DNA from: Bombyx mori
Lineage: Eukaryota > Arthropoda > Insecta > Lepidoptera > Bombycidae
Length of the DNA: 64,000 nt
Assembly: GCF_030269925.1 (NCBI RefSeq)
Contig: NC_085107.1
Coordinates: forward strand, 10,230,001 to 10,294,000
Direction of reading: 5' to 3'
A program made the position numbers and the translations under genes. A model generated the notes under the pieces. That model worked only from the letters and a program-made list of their open reading frames with translations, did no database searches and was not told the origin of the DNA. This document shows, piece after piece, positions 26,132 to 36,000 of the stretch. Every line of letters begins with the position of its first letter. Within the stretch, counting starts at the first letter, position 1.

Positions 26132-26383
26132 AACGCGACCTCCTACAAATACCACTCAACGGCAATTAAACGAAATGTTGATTCTAAGAGGAAAGCAAAA
26201 AAAACATAGACAATTAAGGTTTGAAAAACTTAAATGATTAAATTTGGGTGTTAAAAATAATATTAGGAGAGTTTAATATGAAAATAATTCTCAGTGTACC
26301 TATCGTCACTATATTCCATCCGGATATTCATAACGTCTACGCTCTCTTTAGGTGAAAACTGACGTAATTTATTAAAAATTACG

Positions 26384-26601
26384 AATAAAAAATTTTACAA
26401 AAAAAAAAACTAAGTATATTAAGACCAAAATTTTGATATTGTTCACATTTATAAGACTTTCTTTAGGACAGTTATTGTATGGTTATTTGTATGGAGGTGC
26501 TATTGTAAAGTTGTATACTAAGGTATATGAAGGGATTTGTTGTAAGTTTACTTGTAACTGAAAATGAAAGTGACATTTCGATAATTGTATGTTAGAATAA
26601 A
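26384..26601 (+). terminator. Polyadenylation signals of pico
   Basis: AATAAA hexamers at 26384-26389 and 26596-26601, about 250 and 465 nt after the stop codon. The second lies in the loop of an inverted repeat with 16-nt arms (26545-26560 and 26665-26680). Which signal is used cannot be read from sequence. Confidence 0.5.
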
Positions 26602-27210
26602 GTCACGCATTGGCAGCCGATCTATTGGATTCGATATAAAATTTTAACTTTATTTTATTTTCAGCAGTTACAAGTAAACTGAGGAAGGAAGCGAAGTTGG
26701 AGTTTGATGATTTTATTTTACGTTCCTAGTCAATATGCACATGATTTCGCGGATATTTATGAACATTTTTTTTGGATTTTATATTTCTAAATAAGTTTAT
26801 TGTTTTTAGAAAATTTATATTAACACGCGACGATAAAATGTATGTTGATCTTATTATTTTCACAAATATATGCTAACACTTCACCACGATAAATGAAAGA
26901 AAGTTGCATTTCAATTATGTAGATGAGGTTCTTTTAATTCGATATGCGATTCATTCACAAATCGTTTTAACCGTTTATTCTTCATAAAGTGTTATAATTT
27001 TAAATGATTTCTCACACTCTTAGTTCACACTTTGAGATAGTATTAGATTATAGTTTTAACTGTATAGGGATTTTAAATCTTCTCATTAAAATAACAACGT
27101 TCTGTTGTCTCAAATTAACCAATTGTATGAACGAGACCTAACCAGTGGAATCTCGGTAATCCCTCGTCATAAATGTTGTTACAGTCATTCCATAAATGAA
27201 TTTTTACTTA

Positions 27211-27492
27211 TCGACGCTTGAAAGGCAAACGTGACTAAGCGACAATGCGTGAACTTTACAGTAGACTAATTTAAAGTCGAAATACCTGAAAACAAAATTT
27301 ATTTTAACGAATCTAGCTGTAATAGAATCTAGCTAGTAGCTAGATTCTCTAGTAGTAGCTAGTAGCTAGGATTGAAATGATTTTAATAGACCTAGAAATA
27401 TATATTTTTTGCGCATCGAATATGGTTATTGCCTATCATTTCTGTACAAAGCAGTTATTGTCGCTTAGTTACTTTTGCCTTTCAAGCGTCGA
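27211..27492. mobile_element. 282-bp MITE with 36-bp terminal inverted repeats
   Basis: Arms 27211-27246 and 27457-27492 begin TCGACGCTTGAAAGGCAAA and differ at only two of 36 positions. TA flanks both ends, fitting a TA-targeting element. A 23-nt near-perfect palindrome (27325-27347, GAATCTAGCT..AGCTAGATTC) and more TAGCTAGTAG units sit near the centre. Non-coding. Confidence 0.85.
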
Positions 27493-27926
27493 TATATAGT
27501 ACATTATTTTCTCGATTTAACTGGAATAAGTTTCAAATTAAATGTAATTTATATTTATGAATTACTCTAGTTTATTTGCCTTATGCGATAATTGCGTATA
27601 ACCGTATGAGTAGATGACCGAATAATGCCGTTGAAATTCAATTGTATACATTCTACGATTGATAATTGCGCCGTGTTAAGTACGTTAGTAGTGCAACACT
27701 GAAAGTAAGAGCCGCAAGGGAACCTCTAGAGAACTCTAGAGGCTAAATTTTAGTTTGTTTTGTGTGGTGAGTCTACCCTTTAAAACGTACGAAACATGAG
27801 GTCAATAACCGAGAGATCAGCTAGTCACCCGGTCCCGCAGATTTGTTGAGCTCGCCTATCAGCCGATTCATTAATTTATTTATCCAAACACTACTAGAGT
27901 TTGTTGACGCTGCAACTCTCGCTTAA

Positions 27927-28262
27927 CACGTTCGCGTGAGCAACCTCATTTCTGAATATTGCTACTGTGGCGCATCTTTTTCCCATACAAAGTTTAGCAA
28001 CGTCTAAAAACGTCCCGCCGTAATACATACATACATCTTATGATGATTTTTTTTAGGGAACGCGGCGGTGTAGCTTATGAAAATCGAATGTGTTGCGGCG
28101 CTAAGTAGATGCGTCATAGGAATTTGCCTATAAAATAAACGTCCAAAGACGTTTCGACAAAATAAATATGATAATCTAGAGGCCGTGAAATAATGAAATG
28201 ACGTTGCGCCATTTCATTATTTAAAAAACACGATGTTCCAAGACGTTGCTCACGCGAACATG
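27927..28262. mobile_element. 336-bp TTAA-flanked element (piggyBac-like MITE candidate)
   Basis: Ends are flanked by TTAA at 27923-27926 and 28263-28266, the target of piggyBac-type transposases. Terminal inverted repeats of 21 bp (starting CACGTTCGCGTGAGCAAC) match at 19 positions. Inside, 28191-28221 forms an 11-bp perfect hairpin stem (ATAATGAAATG). No transposase is present. Confidence 0.75.
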
Positions 28263-28266
28263 TTAA

Positions 28267-29510
28267 CAAAACATCTATTTCTTCAAACTACTCGTGCACT
28301 ACCTGGCGTATATTGATAGTACTATGACAGAAACCTTTACCGATGACAGCTGTACCAAGTTACATCTCATACATGATTAACATAATTTTTTATTAATATA
28401 CTCCTTCACTTTTGATAGAAGTTCCCATTCACTCTAAATACATACTTCCAATACGAATGCTTTCAATTTCAGTGTCCCAACAGTTAGTTATTTATGTATA
28501 GGCTGTGATTATGTTTCGCATTACTGAAAATACACACGAAGTCGATTTTCTCAAATAATTTACGGCTTTCGACATTGTGTCTCTCAATTTATCGATTTAT
28601 CTAAGCAATAATATAAATAATATCGTATTATTGTGCTCTTGTCGTGCTATTCTATATTGTTCTGATAAAATTTCTTAAACGTTGCTAGTTTTTAATTACC
28701 AAAAGTAAATTAACAACAAATTGTGGTCAGAATTAGTTAATAACAAGCGATGACAAAATACCTACAATTAAGAGAGTCCCGTGCTATATGCGTAATAGAA
28801 TTAATAGTATGGGAATGAGTGGAAGTAAAATTAATGAAAAATCGATTAGAATTAACGTTGGCGTTAGACCAATCATTGATATTCGTCGCGTTATTATTCA
28901 AACGATTGTTTAAAATACTGCATGATAGATACGTCGCTGTTTTAATTTAATTTTGGTAGATACTAATTAGTGTTATCACACATCACTATATTACTTACGT
29001 AACTAATAATAACCACACCCAAATAAATAAAATCAAAATGACTTAAGCAAAGATAAAGTACATCACAAACGACTGAAATGTACCGTTTTTTATATGAATG
29101 TTCTTCATTATTTAATGTAATACAAAGTAGATGAATACATGTTTAATTTAAATGTATATTTATATATTTTAATGGAATTTCACTACTGTAGCTGCATTAT
29201 CGTAGGATAGCCAAGCAGTGACTAAGCTTTGAATACCTGACTAGATTTAATGTGTGATAATAATAACACGTTTTAGTAGATAATTTTATAATTGTTAGTT
29301 GTGACGTAATTCGAATAGTAAAGTAAAACTGCCATTTAGAAAAAAATGTTTTACACAAAAAATGGAGCGAATGGTTTTTTATTTACTTGTAGAAATATAT
29401 ACGTGTAAAATGAGCAAATAAACGATTAATAACTTTATTACTCGAAACCTTTTTATTGCAATAGTGTACAAATCTCGTTTTTTTTCATCTACCTGTTCTA
29501 GTAACTTCGA
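28267..29510. other. Intergenic, no gene seen
   Basis: AT-rich DNA between the pico 3' flank and a block of LINE fragments. I see no open frame with recognisable content and no clear repeat. Confidence 0.4.
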
Positions 29511-29514
29511 GGGA

Positions 29515-29800
29515 CTATTTTAGATTCACCGAGCCAGTAGGTGAGCTCACGGGGCTCAAACCGGGAGTGTTGCTAACAGTGGCCCTAGCAAGAGCAGTGT
29601 TTCGCAGAATCTACCACCGGATCGGAAACGCGACTCACTGAGAAGATCCGACGAGAAACTCAGTGGGCTGTGTCTGTGGGTTAATTTACTCGTCGCAAGC
29701 CACGGGTTCGGCGAGGACGGTGACCGGTACTTGAGGTACCTAAAAGCACCGTTAATGGATCGGCTGTTCGAGAGTTTCCAGCATACAGACCTACTTGCAT
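29515..29800 (-). repeat. Jockey-clade LINE 3' fragment (minus)
   Basis: GTAGGTGAGCTCACGGGGCTC, CCACCGGATCGGAAACGCG, CTGAGAAGATCCGACGAGAA and GGTGACCGGTACTTGAGGTA reproduce, in reverse sense, the 3' UTR and 3' coding border of the LINE family seen at 54575-54900. 5'-truncated. Confidence 0.75.
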
Positions 29801-30044
29801 CACAACTCACGTTTAATAATGCGAATAGAGTCTAAATTTTTTGCAACATTTTTTTAAATAATATCTTCCTATATTAATAAGATACTGAGTTGTAGGATAG
29901 CGATTCTACATGTGTGTGTTGCCACACACTGGTCAAAGACTTTCGTCTTCTGACTCCACGGTATTTGGGATGACAAGGCTTTGCGCAACTTCCTGAACGC
30001 TGCCCATTCTAGTTGGATTCGACGATTAATCTCTCTTTTTAAGG

Positions 30045-30310
30045 ACCTACCTAGTTAGACAATTTGTCTCGAGTAGTCGTACTCGTCTACAACTTCAATC
30101 GTAATGCTCTCTCCTGGATTGGGCACTACATGGGCATTCGGCATTATTTTCGTATTGTCCATGTTCATACCTAGGCCCACTGAGATAGTAACCCTACTGA
30201 GATCATTGAGCATTTTACTGAGCTCCTCCAAGGTCTCAGCCAAATCACGATATCGTCGACAAACCGAATGTGAGCTATGTACTGGCCGTTGATTTCTAGC
30301 CCTTACCATT
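30045..30310 (-). pseudogene. RTE-like reverse transcriptase fragment
   Basis: The minus strand reads an 84-codon fragment containing LAETLEELSKMLNDLSRV and GLGMNMDNTKIMPNAHV. This is the segment just after the catalytic YADD-type motif in RTE-class retrotransposon reverse transcriptases. The catalytic motif itself is missing or damaged. Confidence 0.7.
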
Positions 30311-30773
30311 CCAGAACTATATATTTTCGTATTATCGTATAATAACTCTTTGTCTACCTATTTAAAAGTGGCAAAACGTATTATTCGCTCTACATATATC
30401 TTGAAAAAAAAACAAACAAAACATCGCTGTCAAATCCAATCCTTCATCAAATAATCAAATTTATTTCTATTTAATTTCAATTTTTTACATACTTAATAAT
30501 AATAAAATGTAGATACTTAAACAAGTGATCACAAATATTATTGTCTTTATACAGCTGCTACTATGAACGTTAAGCATTGAAACAATTTTAATTTAACCAT
30601 ATTACTTGTTTAATCTATCAATTATCATTATTGTAAAATCTGAGAGCAAAAACAGAAATGCAGACCGAAGGTAAATTTTAATAAATATTACAATATGAAC
30701 TAAGCTTTATATTGATGTATAACACTTTTTCTTCTACCCGTTCTGGTAACTTAAGAGACTAATCCAGATTTAA

Positions 30774-31017
30774 ACGGTGGTAGGACCTCTAGTGAGTCCG
30801 CACGGGTAGATACCACCACCCTGCCTATTTCTGGCGTGAAGCGGTAATGCGTTTCGGTTTGAAGGGTGGGGCAGCCGTTGTAACTATATTTGAGACCTTA
30901 GAACTTATATATCAAGATGGGTGACGCATTTACGTTGTAGATGTCTATGGGATCCAGTAACCACTTAGCACCAAGTGGGCTGTGAGCTCGTCCACCCATC
31001 TAAGTAATAAAAAAAAA
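30774..31017 (+). mobile_element. SINE copy 5
   Basis: Plus-sense full-length copy with a nine-A tail, directly followed by a LINE 3' fragment. Confidence 0.85.
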
Positions 31018-31175
31018 GATATGCCCGACTTGTAGGTGAGCTCACGGGCCCAACCTGAGAGAATTTGCTAACACTAGCCTTAGCAAGAGCAGTCCTTCAC
31101 AGAAACTACTACTACCACCGGATCGGGATCGCGACCCACTGAGAAGATCCCGCGAGAAACTCAGTGGGCTAAAAA
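31018..31175 (-). repeat. Jockey-clade LINE 3' fragment (minus)
   Basis: TTGTAGGTGAGCTCACGGGC, CCACCGGATCGGGATCGCGA and AGATCCCGCGAGAAACTCAG again match the shared LINE 3' UTR in reverse sense. Confidence 0.7.
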
Positions 31176-31479
31176 CAATACTTTTAATTTGCTTCGCAAC
31201 ATTACAGTCTTGTTGAATTGATTGAGTCATCAATAATGTTTGTTAAGCTGTTGGAAATGGATGATTTTAATATATTCCTATCTATATATCAGTCCATAGA
31301 CGTTCACATACATACCATATGAGACATAGATCACCCACCAGAGACATGGAAATTAAAATGTCAACGCGACTTAATTCAAATCTGCACAGAAAGCACAATA
31401 CTTCACACACTTCCTGGGAAACACAGTGTCTTTTGTTATTTATCTGAAGTTACACAGTAGAGATTTATGTAATCAAATT

Positions 31480-31724
31480 GTTTTTTTTTTTTATTGTTTT
31501 AATGGGTGGACGAGCTCACAGCCCACCTGGTGTTAAGTGGTTACTGGAGCCCATAGACATCTACAACGTAAATGCGCCACCCACCTCGAGATATAAGTTC
31601 TAAGGTCTCTATAGTTACAACGGCTACCCCACCCTTCGAACCGAAACGCATTACTGCTTCACGGCGGAAATAGGCGGGGTGGTGGTACCTACCCGTGCGG
31701 ACTCCCAAGAGGTCCTACCACCAG
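31480..31724 (-). mobile_element. SINE copy 6
   Basis: Minus-sense full-length copy with a 14-T tail, ending about 60 bp before the candidate exon at 31782. Confidence 0.85.
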
Positions 31725-31781
31725 TGAAAGTGAAGTGTGCAAACAAAAGACAACCAAATAATTAACTTAATTCCGTTACAG

Positions 31782-31959
31782 ACTGCAAATTTGTCAAATT
31801 AATCGGACATTTAGACGCTGTTAAGTGGTTACAAAATCCTCGTTACTATCGTCCCAGTCCAGGATATCTATATCTTGAAGACTGGACTAAGAATCCTTTC
31901 ACTTGGCTTCATTACGTAGAAAGTTCAGATGGCCTTCTGGTCGAAGATGAGGTACTTTT
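31782..31959 (+). CDS. Candidate internal exon, possibly 5' part of the FBXO39-like gene
   Basis: Follows a TTCCGTTACAG acceptor and ends at TTTT|GTAAGT, a strong donor; only one frame is open. It would encode 59 residues including KWLQNPRYYRPSPGYLYLED and NPFTWLHYVESSDG. Its end phase (2) is the phase needed to join the exon at 33003. However, the peptide does not look like an F-box, which is what an FBXO39-like protein should have here. The WTKNPFTWLHY part is weakly reminiscent of TTF-type zinc-finger/hAT-derived proteins, so a transposon relic is an alternative. Function unknown. Confidence 0.4.
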
Positions 31960-32479
31960 GTAAGTATTCAATGAACACAATCCAATACATTTGGTTTAAT
32001 TTTTATTTTTACCTCAAATTCTTGATCGATCTATTATTATTGCCCGCCATGGATGACCAGATAACAAGCCTAGGTGATGGTAAAATCACTAATTGGTTCC
32101 GACACAGAATTTTAAATAATAAGATAAGTACTCCGTGTGGTGTCCGTTGCTTCATTTACTTTAGATTTTATTCATTATTTAAACTTTTTTCCCGGAAGCC
32201 GATCTTTACGGTGCTAGAGGTGATGATTCGTGACACGATAAAATTCAAAAAAACGATCAAGATATATATATTATTTATGTAATATGTAAATTATGTATAA
32301 GAAAGTTTTTAAACGATTTGTGCTTTATTCGATTATGTTGAGTTTCTGTAAATATACCTTACATATATGAATCACATCAAAACGTGAATGCCGACACCAC
32401 CAAAATGAAACATGAGATCGAATTCAAAATTGTGACTATTACACATACTCTAGATCATTTTTGTGAAACAAATTTATTA

Positions 32480-32935
32480 TTTACTTTATTAATCAACAAG
32501 CGGCCCGCCCGCTCCGGCTCCGCTCGGGTCTTTAACAAAAATATCAACGGTATTTGACGTTTTTTTTTTAAAAAAAATAAAAAAAACACTTATTGCTGTA
32601 TAACTATAATAGTTAGACAAATGCTGTCGCGACACTGTTTGTAAATAACAATGTGTTCTACAAAGTCCTAATACATTATTTTATTTTATCGTCACAGTTT
32701 TCGCGGGGCACGCGATTAAAAAAATATTTTAGGTAATTTTTTTACACCTTGGGTTGGAGTTTTAGTAAGGATCCCAAATTTTTTTCAAAAAATATTATAT
32801 CCTATATCACTCGGGAATAGTGTAGCTTCCAAACAGTGAAAGAATATTTCAAATCGGTTCAGTAGTTTCGGAGCCTATTCAATACAAACAAACAAACAAA
32901 TCTTTCCTCTTTATAATATTATAGTATTAATCAAT
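32480..32935 (+). repeat. Dispersed repeat related to family A
   Basis: CGGCCCGCCCGCTCCGGCTC..GCTCGGGTC opens a block that ends with GAAAGAATATTTCAAATCGG, TTCAGTAGTTTCGGAGCCTA and ACAAACAAACAAAT before TTTATAATATTA. The end matches that of the repeat at 1187-1507; the beginning differs. Confidence 0.55.
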
Positions 32936-33002
32936 AAATCAACTACATAATAATTGGACTAGTAATGTTTTTAAAACTTACATATTATACTACGCTTCTT
33001 AG

Positions 33003-36000
33003 AAACGCGTACTCTCGATATTGGTCAATTCATGACGTGCAACGGTATTTCCTCGGTGACCTTCACTGTGAAAAAATACTATTCACTCATCAATATCCAA
33101 ATTTGAAGTTGCCCAGTCGCTTGGGAAACACTTTGTGGAAAACGAACACAGCAACGAAGGTTTTGCCAAAATTATATTTGAAAGAATTTAATCGATCCCT
33201 GGAAGTAACTTTAAAGGTAACTAATGTAAATTGAGAATAATGTAAAAAATTGAGAATAATGTTTTTTTTTTATTGCTTAGATGGGTGGACGAGCTCACAG
33301 CCCACCTGGTGTTAAGTGGTTACTGGAGCCCATAGACATCTACAACGTAAATGCGCCACTCACCTTGAGATATAAGTTCTAAGGTCTCAAGTATAGTTAC
33401 AATGGCTGCCCTACCCTTCAAACCGAAACGCATTACTGCTTCACGGCAGAAATAGGCAGGGTGGTGGTACCTACCCGTGCGGACTCACAAGAGGTCCTAC
33501 CACCAGTATGTTAATAAAAGTAAGTAATGTAAATTGAGAATAATGTAAATTGATTAACAATCCATCAAAATATTTCACGTTAGTTATTGTGCTGTGTGTA
33601 TGTACTATCTTTAATATCGAAATGAGATAAACTTGGGTTAAAATCGGTCATATTCAATTAATTGACTTATAATCAAGACATCCGTAATCTGATCATTATT
33701 TAATTACATAAACATTTACTTTGCAGAAAATGGTTTCAACTAAAGCTCAAATGAATAGATTAATTATATCAGACCAACTGATCAACATTGATTGTCTGGA
33801 TTATTTTAAAAGGAAAACGTTCTTTGATTATTTATTGAAAATAATTAGGTTTGAGCCATTTTATTTCGATAGTTTATTTAGTTTATTTCAATTTTATATT
33901 TACTTTTTTGAGGATGAGCAGTAAGAATGAAATGAAAAGAATAATTAAATTATTTAATTACTCATTTCATGAATTTAATATTTTTTTTAATCGTAACTAT
34001 TAAATCCAATTAAAGATATAATATGTTTCTTACTGCTAGAAGAGTACACGTGCGGTTACTGCAGTCCATAGACATGACAACGTAAAATGCCAGCCACCAC
34101 TTGAGACATGAGCTGGAAGTCTCAATTGTATTGTACAAGCTTTACGGTGGATATGGCAGGGTAGTGACAGTTAGCGCGAGTTCGGATTGCGGCTAAAGAC
34201 AAATCATTACGCAAACCTAAAAAAAATTGCAATTCATAATTTCAATTTTATAACAGGATATTAACTCTCGTGCAAGTCGTTTGCGTCAATCAATCATCAG
34301 CCTTTATCTGCCCACTGCTGGACATGGCCTTCCACAATGCCTTCCACAGAATGCGGTCCTCCGCCTTCTGCAACCAAGGACCTCCCGCTGTGCGCACTAA
34401 GACGTTTGTATACTAAAAATTATTCTGATAAATTGACTGAAGTTTACTCTAGTTTCCAGAACGAATTGCAACTAGTTTCTTTTGAAAATTTACGCTGCAA
34501 GAGACTCGAGGGTGTTCGGCTAGTCCAACAGTTAGCTTGCTTCAACGCGGATACATTGAAATACTTGTTTCTATGGAAATTTGTATTACCCAATGAAAAT
34601 CCATTGTTGATTAATTACTCTTATTTAACAGGTAAGTTCACACAATTTCAAAAATATATTGCTTTAACTTTGGGGACATTAATCAGAGAAATAATCACGA
34701 AAGTCCTTATTCTGATGCATTCGACACGTTGGCAATGAATCTCTAGGTTGGCTAGGTTGATCTGACAGTAAAAGATCTTACTCTGAAATCCGAATAAAAA
34801 GAAAACCGAATTCAACAAAATAAATGCGTAATAATAACAATAACAAAATAAATAACTCAAAAACTAGCGGTCAGATCTTTATAAAATTTTAAAGGGGTTT
34901 TCAACTAAATCGGTTCACTCAGAAAAAGAGTTCTGAGATAACAAACGTAAAAATAAAGTTGAATTAATAACCTCCTTCCTTTTTTAGTCGGTATAAAACA
35001 CAAAAATGTATGCGATTGACATTAGTTAAATTACGTGACTTTTAGTTAGTTTCTCGTTATCGTTAATGCTATTTGACTGCGCTTTGAGAGACCCCCACTT
35101 TATTTACGTATGGTCTCGCAATGCACTTAGAAACTATGTGTGTAGTTTATATTTCAACAATTACATTGTTACATTACAGAAGTAACGCCTTTTATACCTT
35201 AGCATATATTTTATTTATCATACCATCCATCCATACCATATCCATCAACACCATAGTATTGTTACGGGCTGGGCTTCGAGATAAATAAAAAATTATACCG
35301 AAGTATAAATTAATACTGTATTAACACTTAGAACACTTAAAACACTTAACGAGCACTATCAAATTCTCAATTTACTTCTTCTGCTTTGCTTCATGTGATC
35401 CGTTCGCTGTTTCGCTTCGAGTAGTTCCGATTATTAACCGCCTTCGTGCCATCTCTGTAACGCTTTTATAGCCGGTACGACATCCCTAGGTTTATCGAGA
35501 ACATTCTGAGCAAGTCGAGTAGCTTCGATGTGTGTTTCCGCTATCTGACAACAGATGGCGTTCTCGAGCTTTCTTGGCGATACGAGTTCCTTTGATATTC
35601 GTTTCGGCTATTCAGCAATAGATGGCGTTACTCTTACCGGCGTAACAGTATATAAAATAAGTACACTATGTAAGAACACATTTACAGATTTTTCGGACGG
35701 GTTTTTCTATAGAAGTCGTCATATCTAATTTTAAAAAGTTTTAAAATAGAAAAACTATGTTGATTTGCAATATGCAGTTGTAATTTTATACGCGATTCCA
35801 ATTAGAAATTTTAGTCTAGCGTTGTTGAAATAGGTTATAATGTTATTAGCAAGCAAAAGGCTAAGACTATCCATCGACAACTTGCACAAAAATACGATTT
35901 TGTCGATTCTGCTGTGCCTTATTACCAATACCAACTTCAACTGGTTATTGAAAATAGTTATATTACGCTCTACTGGAACCGATATACTATCATGGGCTAT

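Noticed and set aside
25740..26165. 141- and 103-codon open frames on the minus strand
   Set aside because: Shadows of the GC-rich last coding exon of pico.
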